DNA of 64,000 bases from Helicobacteraceae bacterium (GCA_027038835.1 JALWGC010000019.1:127538-191537), one strand, 5' to 3'; positions 38,571 through 46,764 are shown, counted from the first letter of the stretch. The notes: a model not told the origin generated them from the letters alone. Program-made: numbers and translations.

Positions 38571-39501
38571 TTTTTTCCACCTTTTGTATAATTTTTCGTT
38601 TGATGTTTTTCATGTCCGCCACAGGGGGAAACTCGCATCCGCTACGGTAGCTATGCCCCCCGCCGCCAAACTCCTTGGCGATCGAAGCGACATCTACATC
38701 TTCGCTTCTAAGCGACACTTTCACTCCGCCATCGCCTGTGCGTACCAGAAGCAAACTTACCCGCACGCTCGGTAGCTCCAAAGCACGCTCGAGCGCTTCT
38801 TTGGCATCTTCTTCATTCGCTCCGCAACGCTCCAAAAGCTCCCTCTCGACTTCGAAAACCGCTAAAGAAGCGTCCAAAAGAAGCTCCATACTCTCAAGCA
38901 TACGCCCAAGGAGTCTTAGATGTGAAAGTGTGCTATATTTTTGTAAATACTTTACCACCAAAGGGTGGTTCGCACCCAGCTCCACCAGCTCTTTCGCAAA
39001 AGCGAACACCATACCATCGACATCTTGGGTGCTAAACCCTCTGCTGTCTTCTACAAGTCCCGCATACAGAGCCGTCGCCATTTTCGGATTTATCTTCGTT
39101 CGCAACTTTTTCAAAAGCTCGTACACCACTTGCGTAGAGCTGATGGCTCGTTCGTCTATGAACCGAAGTGTACCAAAACCTCCGTTAGTTTTATGATGGT
39201 CTATCACCACTACCCAAGAGGCGATTTCAAATCCCGTTCTTTGCATCGACGCACAATCGCACACAAAAGCCAAATCGTACTTTTTGGGCAACGTGCTGCG
39301 GATTTTTTCACTCCATGGGATAAATGCGAACTTTTTTTCTATCTCTTTAGTTTTACACACAAAATGAACTTTTTTATGTAGTTGCAACATGTAACTATAA
39401 AGTGCGCTGCAACTCCCAAGGGTATCGGCATCCGGTTTTACATGTGCGACAACTACCACCTCTTTGGAAGAAGCGAGGAGTTTTTCAAGTTTGTCTATCA
39501 T
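38551..39501 (-). CDS. nrnA: DHH-family nanoRNase/pAp phosphatase (NrnA-like)
   Basis: A 316-residue DHH-DHHA1 phosphoesterase. HVKPDADTLGSCSAL near 20-34, VIDHHKTN near 124-131 (the DHH motif) and GGGHSYRSGC near 284-293 are the metal- and nucleotide-binding motifs. Enzymes of this size and layout degrade nanoRNA and 3'-phosphoadenosine 5'-phosphate; some act on pGpG, the cyclic-di-GMP breakdown product, which would be relevant given the EAL proteins here. It overlaps flhB by 4 bases and the M23 gene by 20. Confidence 0.88.
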   Translation of the reverse strand: MIDKLEKLLASSKEVVVVAHVKPDADTLGSCSALYSYMLQLHKKVHFVCKTKEIEKKFAFIPWSEKIRSTLPKKYDLAFVCDCASMQRTGFEIASWVVVIDHHKTNGGFGTLRFIDERAISSTQVVYELLKKLRTKINPKMATALYAGLVEDSRGFSTQDVDGMVFAFAKELVELGANHPLVVKYLQKYSTLSHLRLLGRMLESMELLLDASLAVFEVERELLERCGANEEDAKEALERALELPSVRVSLLLVRTGDGGVKVSLRSEDVDVASIAKEFGGGGHSYRSGCEFPPVADMKNIKRKIIQKVEKIEKEKK

Positions 39502-40556
39502 AACGTTTTGTTCTCCATCTTGTAAACATACGCAAGCACTTCGGCAACAGCCGCGAAAAGCTCTTCAGGGATCGGTTTGTCGATATCGACTTGTTTGTAA
39601 AGAGCCTGCGCCAAAGGTTTGTTCTCTACGATATGCACACCGTTTTGACGCGCTATTTTCTTTATCTGCAAAGCGACCATATCGGCTCCTTTTGCCAGTA
39701 CTATCGGCGCTTTGTGTTTCGTTTGGTCGTATTTTAGCGCAACGGCGTAGTGGGTCGGGTTGGTAACGACCACATCGGCATTGGGTACTTCCGCCATCAT
39801 CCTCTTTCGGCTCATCTCCATTTGTATCTGACGGATTTTCGCCTTGACTTGCGGATCCCCTTCCATATTTTTCATCTCGTCTTTTATCTCTTGTTTGCTC
39901 ATCTTCAAATCGTCGAAATAACGCTTACGCGTTATAACAAGGTCGATAGCGGCAAAAATCAACAAAACAAAAAGCATCACCGCCGCTATGATAAACGCTT
40001 TTTCCCCAAGCCATCGCAACTGATCCCCAAGTCCGAACATCATAACCGTAGGCAACTCTTGGATGAACTTGAAAAAGAACACGAATCCCACTCCCAAAAC
40101 GACAAACGACTTGAACGTGTTTTTCAGTCCGTCTATAATCTTTTTGAGTGAAAACAGGTTTTTCGCCCCCTTTATGGGGTCTATCTTTTTCAAATCGATA
40201 GCCAGCGGTTCTGTCGTGAACAAAAAACCAAACTGCGAAACGTTCCCTATAATACCCGCTATCGCGATCGCCGCAGCAAGCGGCAAGACGGCCAAAAAGA
40301 TCACTTTCGTCGTTACGATGGCAAGCTCGACCGCTTTTTGCTTGTCTATCTCGCTTCCAAAAAGGGTAAAAAAGTAACGCGAAGCTTCGAACAGTTCTTT
40401 GGAGATAAACGGGAACAAAACCAAAAACGCCAAAATAGCCACAAAAAGCGTAACTATCCCTGCAGTATCCTGCGATTTTGGAACGTTGCCTTTTTTTCGG
40501 GCGTCTTCAATCTTCTTGGGGGTGGGTTCTTCGGTTTTTTCCTGATCATCAGCCAT
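39498..40556 (-). CDS. flhB: Flagellar export apparatus protein FlhB
   Basis: Substrate-specificity switch of the flagellar type III secretion system. The 352-residue protein has four membrane helices (about 33-54, 85-108, 140-165, 185-208) and a cytoplasmic domain whose NPTHYAVAL motif is the self-cleavage site (between Asn and Pro). The N-terminal EKTEEPTPKKIEDARKKG is conserved. It is first of the long minus-strand run and overlaps nrnA by 4 bases. Together with the chemoreceptor it indicates flagellar motility. Confidence 0.97.
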   Translation of the reverse strand: MADDQEKTEEPTPKKIEDARKKGNVPKSQDTAGIVTLFVAILAFLVLFPFISKELFEASRYFFTLFGSEIDKQKAVELAIVTTKVIFLAVLPLAAAIAIAGIIGNVSQFGFLFTTEPLAIDLKKIDPIKGAKNLFSLKKIIDGLKNTFKSFVVLGVGFVFFFKFIQELPTVMMFGLGDQLRWLGEKAFIIAAVMLFVLLIFAAIDLVITRKRYFDDLKMSKQEIKDEMKNMEGDPQVKAKIRQIQMEMSRKRMMAEVPNADVVVTNPTHYAVALKYDQTKHKAPIVLAKGADMVALQIKKIARQNGVHIVENKPLAQALYKQVDIDKPIPEELFAAVAEVLAYVYKMENKTL

Positions 40557-40735
40557 CGGTTAATACATCCTCGGTTTCGTAACCACTTTCAAAGTGGTAA
40601 AAATTCTTCCATTCAAAAATCTCAAAAGGGTATCGAAATTTTTATACTTCTCTTCGTTTACCGTCTCCTCCTCCGCCTTGCATTATAACGCCTCTCCTTT
40701 CGCTCAGTATGTGATATGGTGCGTAAGGTCAGTTT
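40557..40735 (-). promoter_or_regulatory. Region upstream of flhB with a TATAAT element
   Basis: On the minus strand TATAAT lies at 40682-40687, about 125 bases before the flhB ATG. The leader between them is open in one frame for 40 codons (ending TKPRMY) but lacks a credible start. No -35 was seen. The stretch to the truncated antitoxin at 40736 holds nothing else that I can identify. Confidence 0.4.
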
Positions 40736-40786
40736 TTAATAATATTCCACCTTCGAGTCTTCCACTTCAAGCTTTATCGTTTGCAT
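40736..40786 (-). pseudogene. Truncated second antitoxin (16 codons)
   Basis: Two bases after the toxin stop, a ribosome binding site (AAAGGAGCGG) and ATG open a frame reading MQTIKLEVEDSKVEYY and stop. Its first residues closely resemble the start of the antitoxin at 41365 (MQTIQLQVKDGY). This looks like the head of a second antitoxin gene, cut short by a frame-ending mutation or deletion. The bases after the stop do not continue the family in any frame I read. Confidence 0.6.
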
Positions 40787-40788
40787 TT

Positions 40789-41106
40789 TTACCGCTCCTT
40801 TTCTTCAGGAATCTTATTTTCACTTTTCATTTCTGGTGGCTTATTTTGGTTAAAAATGGTTAAAATCTCGATTTTATCGTCGAAAACTTCATATACGATC
40901 GTATAGCCTCTAAAGATCATATCTCTAATATTGTCATTATCGTAGTAGATCGATTTTCTATACTTGTAAGGGAAGTTTCTGATCTCCTCTATAGCTTCAT
41001 CGAGAGTATTTTTAAAATTTTTACTTGCAGATTTTTTATCTTTAGCGATATAAAAGATTATTTCTCTAAACTCTCGTTTATATCTTTGTGTTCTTTCAAT
41101 TCGCAT
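40789..41106 (-). CDS. RelE/ParE-family toxin
   Basis: A 105-residue basic protein of the RelE/ParE fold: AKDKKSASKNFKNTLDEAIEEIRNFPYKYRKS near 24-55, then MIFRGYTIVYEVFDDKIEILTIFNQ near 68-92. Members cut mRNA at the ribosome or poison gyrase; which applies is not visible. I place the start at the ATG at 41104-41106, which overlaps the antitoxin stop by 11 bases; the frame is open seven codons further. The antitoxin-first order is typical. Confidence 0.82.
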   Translation of the reverse strand: MRIERTQRYKREFREIIFYIAKDKKSASKNFKNTLDEAIEEIRNFPYKYRKSIYYDNDNIRDMIFRGYTIVYEVFDDKIEILTIFNQNKPPEMKSENKIPEEKER

Positions 41107-41365
41107 AGAGTGCATCGAGTTCCTCATCTAACTTCTGCATCTCTTTTTTCCACTCATCCTCATCTATCATCTTCATCTTCCCGTTTCGTATATCTTCACG
41201 AAGCTGATGAAGCTCTTCTCTTCGCTCATAAAAGTAGGGATCAAGTTCAAGATTTCGATCTTTTTGCACTTCGATTTTCTCTATCATGATATCTCTGACA
41301 CTCTCAAGCATACGCAGCACATTTTGTGTATAACCATCTTTTACTTGTAGTTGTATTGTCTGCAT
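41096..41365 (-). CDS. Antitoxin of the RelE/ParE-type pair
   Basis: An 89-residue acidic, helical protein starting MQTIQLQVKDGY, a beta strand used for dimerisation and DNA binding in RelB/Phd-like antitoxins. A long charged helix rich in Glu and Lys follows and probably wraps the toxin. It precedes and overlaps the toxin gene. It is preceded by AACGGAGG, a strong ribosome binding site. The specific antitoxin family is not certain. Confidence 0.78.
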   Translation of the reverse strand: MQTIQLQVKDGYTQNVLRMLESVRDIMIEKIEVQKDRNLELDPYFYERREELHQLREDIRNGKMKMIDEDEWKKEMQKLDEELDALYAN

Positions 41366-41405
41366 TGTGATACCTCCGTTGGTTCAATTATAGCACAAAA
41401 AGAGC

Positions 41406-42227
41406 TTATAGCATCTTCATCGAAAGGTCTATCCAGTTGGCTTGGTGGATGAGGCTTCCGCTACTGATGGCATCTACTCCCGTTTTTGCGTACTCTTCTA
41501 TCGTCGTAAGGGAGATGTTGCCGCTGGCTTCTAGCAAAATGTGCGGAAACTGTACGTTTCTCAGTGCGACCACCTCGGCTACCTCGCTTGGTGTCATGTT
41601 GTCGCACATGACGATATCAGCACCCGCTTCGAACGCTTCAACCGCTATTTTCATCTCCTCGGCTTCAACTTCTATCTTCGCCGTAAAAGGGATTTTCCTT
41701 CTTGCTCGTTCTATGTATTGTTGGAGATTCGTTATCGTCTTTAGGTGGGTATCTTTTATCATAAGCGAATCGTCCAGCCCCATTCTATGGTTGACCGCTC
41801 CGCCGCAGCGGGTGGCGTATTTTTCGAAGATACGCAAATTCGGACGTGTTTTTCTGGTGTCCAAGAGTTTTACGCCGTAAGGGGCGATGATATCGACATA
41901 TTTTCTCGTCAAAGTCGCGATCGAGCTTGCATGTAAAAGCATATTGAGCACCGTTCTCTCACAGGCAAGAAGCGTATGGGAATCGCCACTTAAAGAGGCT
42001 ATGATATCCCCTTTTGCAAAACGCTCACCGTCGTTTTTGCTCCACTTTATAGAAAAACCTTTACACTGCGCCAAAGTATCGGCATACAGAACCCCGGCTA
42101 AAACTCCATCGCTTTTGGCTATCACTTTCGCTTCGGCTTCTTTTTTCTCTTCGACCAAAGCGTAGAGATCGCCTCTACCTACATCTTCATAAAGCGCTTC
42201 TAAAACGAACTCTTCTACACTTTTCAC
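41406..42227 (-). CDS. nadC: Quinolinate phosphoribosyltransferase
   Basis: Converts quinolinate and PRPP to nicotinate mononucleotide in NAD synthesis. The 273-residue protein has EDVGRGDLY near the N-terminus, LLDTRKTRPNLR near 120-131 with the PRPP-binding basic residues, GGAVNHRMGL near 140-149 and EASGNIS near the end. The start is GTG at 42225-42227, overlapping the nadA stop as GTGA; an in-frame ATG 12 codons upstream lies inside nadA and would add non-conserved sequence. Confidence 0.95.
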   Translation of the reverse strand: MKSVEEFVLEALYEDVGRGDLYALVEEKKEAEAKVIAKSDGVLAGVLYADTLAQCKGFSIKWSKNDGERFAKGDIIASLSGDSHTLLACERTVLNMLLHASSIATLTRKYVDIIAPYGVKLLDTRKTRPNLRIFEKYATRCGGAVNHRMGLDDSLMIKDTHLKTITNLQQYIERARRKIPFTAKIEVEAEEMKIAVEAFEAGADIVMCDNMTPSEVAEVVALRNVQFPHILLEASGNISLTTIEEYAKTGVDAISSGSLIHQANWIDLSMKML

Positions 42228-43225
42228 AGCTCGAGCATCCTCTCTAATGCCACTCTCGCCCATTTGACCGTTTTTTCATCCACCTCTATCTCGTTGATCG
42301 GTTTACCCTCGTCGATACTTTTAAGAGTAAGGTACAAATCTTCAAGCGTCGTTTCGTTCATAGTCGGACATTCAGGCTTGGTAGAGCTAAGGACATACGT
42401 GTTCTCCGGTCGTAAACGGTTGACAAGGTTGTACTCCGTTCCTACGGCTACTTTTTGCTCTTTTGGCAACTCGCTTATGTAACGAATGAGTTGGGAAGTA
42501 GAACCCACGAAATCCGCTTTTTCACAAATGGCCGGATCGCATTCGGGGTGGACGGCTATCTTGATACCGGGGTATTTTTTGCGATAAAACTCGATATCCT
42601 CTACAGTAAAAAGCTGATGCACAGAACAAAAACCGTCATAACAGATAATGTCGGCTTCTTTTGGGTCCATATCGTCCAAACCTATCACCATCGATTTAAG
42701 CCCCATCTGGTTGGCGATATTTTGCCCCAAACATCTATCGGGTACGAACAGTATCTTTTTCCCTTCACCCAAAGCGGTAGTGATGATTTTTTTGGCATTG
42801 GCACTCGTACACACCATCCCTCCCATCTCACCTACTTTGGCTTTGACATCGGCATTGGAGTTGATGTAGGTTATCGGGAGAATCTTCTCTTTTGGAATCC
42901 CCCGCTCTTCCAAAAATTTCACACTTTCATCATAATAAAGCGTATCTATCATTCTCGCCATCGAACAGCAAGCAAGCTTTGGCATCACGACCCTTTTTTC
43001 TGGACTGAGCACCTTTACGCTTTGCCCCATGAACGCCACACCGCAAAAAACGACGAATTCCTTGTCGTCGTTTTTCGTCTTCATCGCAAGTTCGAGCGAA
43101 TCGCCGGTGATGTCCGCCATCTCATACACTTCATCGCGCTGATAGAAATGCGCCACGACCGTTACGTCGAGCTTTCGTTTAAGCTCTTGAATTTTTTGTT
43201 TTAGTTCTTCGTTTGTGTAGTTCAA
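42224..43225 (-). CDS. nadA: Quinolinate synthase
   Basis: Condenses iminoaspartate with dihydroxyacetone phosphate using an oxygen-sensitive [4Fe-4S] cluster. The 333-residue protein has VVAHFYQRDEVYEMAD near the N-terminus and FCGVAFMGQ near 80, with cluster cysteines at ACCS (about 105), DRCLGQNI (about 182) and PECPTMNET near 287. It is followed by nadC with a 4-base overlap. L-aspartate oxidase (nadB) is not in the window. Confidence 0.96.
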   Translation of the reverse strand: MNYTNEELKQKIQELKRKLDVTVVAHFYQRDEVYEMADITGDSLELAMKTKNDDKEFVVFCGVAFMGQSVKVLSPEKRVVMPKLACCSMARMIDTLYYDESVKFLEERGIPKEKILPITYINSNADVKAKVGEMGGMVCTSANAKKIITTALGEGKKILFVPDRCLGQNIANQMGLKSMVIGLDDMDPKEADIICYDGFCSVHQLFTVEDIEFYRKKYPGIKIAVHPECDPAICEKADFVGSTSQLIRYISELPKEQKVAVGTEYNLVNRLRPENTYVLSSTKPECPTMNETTLEDLYLTLKSIDEGKPINEIEVDEKTVKWARVALERMLEL

Positions 43226-43251
43226 AAAAAATCCCCCACAATGTTTTTCGA

Positions 43252-43257
43252 ATTATA
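43252..43257 (-). promoter_or_regulatory. Putative -10 element of nadA-nadC
   Basis: TATAAT on the minus strand in the context GGATATAATTCG, about 27 bases before the nadA ATG. GTGGGGGA lies just before the start as a ribosome binding site. Confidence 0.55.
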
Positions 43258-43316
43258 TCCAATTTTTATCTTAAATCTTGTAGAATTACGCTCACTTTAA
43301 TCTTAGGAAACCATCG

Positions 43317-43931
43317 ATGGATATGTTTTTCAACACAAATATACAGTTTTTCATCCTCGCTTATCTTGTAGGGGGTATCCCTTTTGGGCTGATTTTAGCG
43401 AAAAAATTCGCCGGTGTCGATGTCAAAAGCGCAGGTAGCCAAAGCATCGGTGCGACCAACGTTTTGCGCGTCGTCAAAGAAAAAGACCCAAAGCTTGCCA
43501 AAAAACTCGGTGCCGCGACACTCGCACTCGATGCTCTCAAAGGGCTTGTCGTTCTTGTAGCGGGCTATGTTGCCGGAGTGAGTGAAGCGACTTTGTGGGG
43601 GATTGCGGTTTTGGCGGTTTTGGGGCATTGTTTCAGCCCGTATCTCAACTTCGAAGGGGGTAAAGGGATAGCCACGGGGATGGGAGTACTTCTTTTTATG
43701 CTCCCTATCGAAACGCTCATCGCTCTTGGAGTATGGTTCGCGATGGCAAAAACGGTTCGCATCTCCTCTTTATCGTCACTCACGGGTGTCGCCGCACTTC
43801 TTGTCGCTAGCTTTCTTATCCACCCGAATATGCCTCATGCACCCGTTGTTTTGATAGTGCTCATCCTTTACTACAAACATATTCCAAATATCGTTCGTCT
43901 TCTCAAAGGGGAAGAGAAGCGAGTGATTTAG
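43317..43931 (+). CDS. plsY: Glycerol-3-phosphate acyltransferase PlsY
   Basis: Transfers an acyl group from acyl phosphate to glycerol 3-phosphate, the first step of phospholipid synthesis. The 204-residue protein has about five membrane helices and the family's three cytoplasmic motifs: GGIPFG near 18-23, SAGSQSIGATNVLRV near 38-52 and GHCFSPYLNFEGGKGIAT near 102-119. It is followed by folB after one base. TTAGGAAA precedes the start. Confidence 0.95.
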   Translation: MDMFFNTNIQFFILAYLVGGIPFGLILAKKFAGVDVKSAGSQSIGATNVLRVVKEKDPKLAKKLGAATLALDALKGLVVLVAGYVAGVSEATLWGIAVLAVLGHCFSPYLNFEGGKGIATGMGVLLFMLPIETLIALGVWFAMAKTVRISSLSSLTGVAALLVASFLIHPNMPHAPVVLIVLILYYKHIPNIVRLLKGEEKRVI

Positions 43932-43932
43932 T

Positions 43933-44265
43933 ATGTTCACCATCTATATCGAACAGTTGGAGTTCGAGTGCATCGTCGGGATTTTGGATTTCGAGAGAGA
44001 AACACCTCAAAAGGTGTGCATCGATGCAGTGATTGCATACGATTTCGATTATGGTTTTATCGACTATGCGAAGGTGGTGAAGATTATCAAAAAAAGTATG
44101 ATTAAACGAAAATTCTATCTTTTGGAAGATGCGCAAAGGTTTCTTGCAAAAAAATTGAAAAAAAAATTTCCCCAAATTCACTTTCTCAAAATCAAAATCG
44201 TAAAACCCGCTATATTGCCCGAATGCAGGGTAGGAATCGAGCTTGAAAGCCGTTTCGATTCTTAA
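43933..44265 (+). CDS. folB: Dihydroneopterin aldolase
   Basis: Cleaves dihydroneopterin in folate synthesis. The 110-residue protein has IEQLEFECIVGILDFERETPQ near 5-25, with the conserved Glu/Gly start of FolB, and YLLEDAQRFLAKKL near 62-75 with the active-site Glu. IVKPAILPECRVGIELE near 89-105 gives the C-terminal strand, the late Lys-Pro being typical. The length is normal. It is coupled to plsY. Confidence 0.9.
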   Translation: MFTIYIEQLEFECIVGILDFERETPQKVCIDAVIAYDFDYGFIDYAKVVKIIKKSMIKRKFYLLEDAQRFLAKKLKKKFPQIHFLKIKIVKPAILPECRVGIELESRFDS

Positions 44266-44327
44266 AACAAACTTCACTTTTTTTTAAACTAATTTGAAAA
44301 AAATATTAAATTAACCTAAAAATATGC

Positions 44328-44333
44328 TACAAT
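44328..44333 (+). promoter_or_regulatory. Putative -10 element of the HsrA/CosR-like gene
   Basis: TACAAT, 33 bases before the ATG, in a very A/T-rich 100-base gap that includes TTAACC and AAATTAA repeats. Homologues autoregulate, so an operator may be here, but I cannot point to it. Confidence 0.45.
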
Positions 44334-44366
44334 TCCGCAAAAATTTTAACTCAGGCAGGAAACTCA

Positions 44367-45041
44367 ATGCGAATACTCATTATCGAAGATGAAGTTACAC
44401 TCAACAAGATGTTGGCAGAAGGGCTAAAAGAGTACGGCTACCAAAGCGATGTCGTCGAAACACTCAAAGACGGCGAGTACTATCTCGACATCCGAAACTA
44501 CGACCTCGTGCTTATGGACTGGATGTTGCCAGATGGAAACAGCGTCGATATCATCGGCGACATCAAAAGCAAAACACCAAAAACCGTCGTAGTCGTTCTC
44601 TCTGCGCGTGACGATAATGAAAGTGAAATCGAAGCACTCAAAGCAGGTGCGGACGATTACATCAGAAAACCGTTCGATTTCGACGTACTTGTCGCGAGAC
44701 TCGAAGCGAGACTGCGATTTGGCGGTAGCAATATCATCGAAATAGAAGACCTCATCATCAATCCGGAAGAGGAAAAAATCATCTACAAAGACCAAGAGAT
44801 AGAACTCAAAGGGAAACCGTTCGAAGTGTTGACACACCTTGCACGCCACAGAGACCAAATCGTCTCCAAAGAACAGCTTCTTGACGCTATTTGGGAGGAA
44901 CCAGAACTTGTAACTCCAAACGTCATCGAAGTCGCCATCAACCAGATTCGACAAAAAATGGACAAACCACTCTCCATCACCACTATCGAAACGGTGCGCC
45001 GAAGAGGATACCGTTTTTGTTTCCCTAAAACACTCAACTAA
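44367..45041 (+). CDS. hsrA: HsrA/CosR-type OmpR-family response regulator
   Basis: A 224-residue regulator: a receiver domain (1-118) and a winged-helix DNA-binding domain (125-222). The DNA-binding half, from KGKPFEVLTHLARHRDQIV to RRRGYRF, is nearly the same as that of Helicobacter HsrA and Campylobacter CosR, essential regulators of redox and respiration. Those orphans have an altered phosphorylation site. Here the receiver keeps the acidic pair (Asp8/Glu9), Asp51 in LMDWMLPDG and a Lys in RKPF, so phosphorylation should be possible. A histidine kinase gene lies 94 bases downstream. Confidence 0.92.
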   Translation: MRILIIEDEVTLNKMLAEGLKEYGYQSDVVETLKDGEYYLDIRNYDLVLMDWMLPDGNSVDIIGDIKSKTPKTVVVVLSARDDNESEIEALKAGADDYIRKPFDFDVLVARLEARLRFGGSNIIEIEDLIINPEEEKIIYKDQEIELKGKPFEVLTHLARHRDQIVSKEQLLDAIWEEPELVTPNVIEVAINQIRQKMDKPLSITTIETVRRRGYRFCFPKTLN

Positions 45042-45058
45042 TACGTTGCACTACGACT

Positions 45059-45085
45059 CGTCGCCACTGCGGCGACGGTGATTTT
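45059..45085 (+). terminator. Terminator between the HsrA/CosR-like gene and the kinase gene
   Basis: A perfect 7-bp G/C-rich stem (CGTCGCC against GGCGACG) with an ACTGC loop, followed within five bases by TTTT and more T-rich sequence. Confidence 0.6.
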
Positions 45086-45105
45086 CCCTTTTACTTTTTC
45101 TTCGT

Positions 45106-45111
45106 TATAAT
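45106..45111 (+). promoter_or_regulatory. Putative -10 element of the histidine kinase gene
   Basis: TATAAT in the context CGTTATAATAC, 24 bases before the ATG. With the upstream terminator it suggests that the kinase is transcribed separately from the regulator. Confidence 0.55.
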
Positions 45112-45135
45112 ACCCCCTAAAAAGAGGCGACACCA

Positions 45136-46449
45136 ATGTTCTCTACACAAAGCATACGAACCAAATTTCTCATACAGCTTCTCTTCGCTTCGGCTTCGCT
45201 TATCATCATCTTTTCATCGATACTCTATTTTTATATCGAAAAATCGATCTACGCAGAACGGATAGACGCTTTGAAGCACTACGCCGAAAATATCATCAAC
45301 AACAAATCGATTATCGAAGAGGGTTCGCTCCATGATACCTTCGGTCTCTCCATAGATATCATCTACCTAAAAAACCTGAGCGAAGAGTACGAGGTGTACC
45401 AAAAAAACGAAAAATTCAAAAACTACCTCACGCTCATCTATCCTTATGACCCCAAACACTCACTCTATTTGAAAATCACCAAAGACACCACCAAGACAAA
45501 AAGGGTGCTTGACAAGATTTTACACTACATTTTCATCATCAACATCGCCGGTTTCGGGCTTGTCATTCTGTATGCCATCGCTCTTTCGAAAATGTTGGTC
45601 ATCCCTATCGAAACGCTTACGAAAAAACTCTCCAACATGAACGAGCATCTTATGAACGAAATAAAAATCGAAGAGCTTCCAAGCGAATTTCGCCCGCTTG
45701 GCGAAACCATCAACCACCTTTTGCGCCGCATTCAGAACTTCGTCAAATACCAAAAAGAGCTTTTTATCGGTACCGCACATGAGCTAAAAACACCCCTTGC
45801 GGTCATCAAACTCAAAAACCAAGTTACACTTATAAAAAAACGCTCCGCCGAAGAATATATCGAAGCTATAAAAACGACCAACAAAACGGTTGACGAAATG
45901 AACCTCATAGTCTCCAACATCCTCAACATGGGTCGCCAAGAGGGAGCACAGCTAGAAAAGCCGCAACAAATAGACGTGATCGAGTTTTTGAAAAACAAAG
46001 CCAACGATTTCCGCTTACTGGCGGAAAACGAACAAAAAGAGCTTATTATGGACTTTCAGCCAAACAGTTTTTTGGCAACTTTGCAAGTGGGGCTTTTGAA
46101 CCAGATAGTTCAAAACTTTTTACAAAACGCGCTCAAATTCACCCCTAAAGGGAAAAAAGTTCGCCTTGTCAGCTTTCCGGACGAATACGGTCTATGCATC
46201 CAAGTAATAGACGAAGGGTGCGGTATCGATGAAAGTTTAGACATCTTCGCTCCGTTTAAGCGAAGCGGTGATAAAAGCGGTGTCGGACTTGGACTGTTCT
46301 TGGCAAAAAGTGCCGCAGATGCACTCGATGCGAAAATCGATATCAAAAATAGAGAAGACGGAATCGAAGGAACAGTTGCTACTTTACAACTCAAATCGGA
46401 CCTCTCTTGTACATTACCGCTAAAAAAAGGAAAAATTAAAAAACAATAA
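45136..46449 (+). CDS. Sensor histidine kinase
   Basis: A 437-residue inner-membrane kinase. Helices at about 12-33 and 131-151 enclose a roughly 95-residue periplasmic sensor. A HAMP-like linker (about 152-200) leads to the dimerisation domain with the phosphorylated His215 in GTAHELKTPL. The ATPase domain has the N box QNFLQNALKFTP, G1 DEGCGID and G2 GVGLGL. It is the natural partner of the preceding regulator by position, though a terminator and promoter separate them. The signal is unknown. Confidence 0.92.
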   Translation: MFSTQSIRTKFLIQLLFASASLIIIFSSILYFYIEKSIYAERIDALKHYAENIINNKSIIEEGSLHDTFGLSIDIIYLKNLSEEYEVYQKNEKFKNYLTLIYPYDPKHSLYLKITKDTTKTKRVLDKILHYIFIINIAGFGLVILYAIALSKMLVIPIETLTKKLSNMNEHLMNEIKIEELPSEFRPLGETINHLLRRIQNFVKYQKELFIGTAHELKTPLAVIKLKNQVTLIKKRSAEEYIEAIKTTNKTVDEMNLIVSNILNMGRQEGAQLEKPQQIDVIEFLKNKANDFRLLAENEQKELIMDFQPNSFLATLQVGLLNQIVQNFLQNALKFTPKGKKVRLVSFPDEYGLCIQVIDEGCGIDESLDIFAPFKRSGDKSGVGLGLFLAKSAADALDAKIDIKNREDGIEGTVATLQLKSDLSCTLPLKKGKIKKQ

Positions 46450-46512
46450 AGGTTTAATTTGCTATAAATCGTGCCAATAAACAATTTTACGACGAACAAA
46501 AAGGATAAAAAA

Positions 46513-46764
46513 ATGGCACTAATGATAAACGATGAATGTATAGCATGTGACGCTTGTAGAGAAGAGTGTCCAACAGAGGCTATCGAAGAGGGAGATCCTA
46601 TCTACTTCATCGATCCGGATCGATGTACCGAGTGTGTCGGAGTTTACGACGAACCGGCTTGTATAGCCGTTTGCCCGGTCGATTGTATCGTGCTCGATCC
46701 GGACAACACCGAAACGATCGCAGAATTGCAATTCAAGTACAAATCGCTCCAAGAAGAAGAGTAG
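46513..46764 (+). CDS. fdx: 2[4Fe-4S] ferredoxin, Alvin type
   Basis: An 83-residue electron carrier with CIACDACREECP near residues 9-20 and CTECVGVYDEPACIAVCP near 38-55. The second motif has eight residues between its second and third cysteines, the insertion typical of Allochromatium-type ferredoxins with very low potentials. An acidic helix ends the protein. The start was set at 46513, after AAAGGAT, since the upstream in-frame extension is not ferredoxin-like. In this phylum such ferredoxins serve 2-oxoacid oxidoreductases. It lies 2 bases before gppA, an arrangement I recall from Helicobacter. Confidence 0.93.
   Translation: MALMINDECIACDACREECPTEAIEEGDPIYFIDPDRCTECVGVYDEPACIAVCPVDCIVLDPDNTETIAELQFKYKSLQEEE

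Noticed and set aside
40557..40680. A 40-codon open frame in the flhB leader (minus strand) ending TKPRMY.
   Set aside because: No canonical start codon near its beginning, no ribosome binding site at a useful position and no recognisable family; it is noted only as part of the leader.
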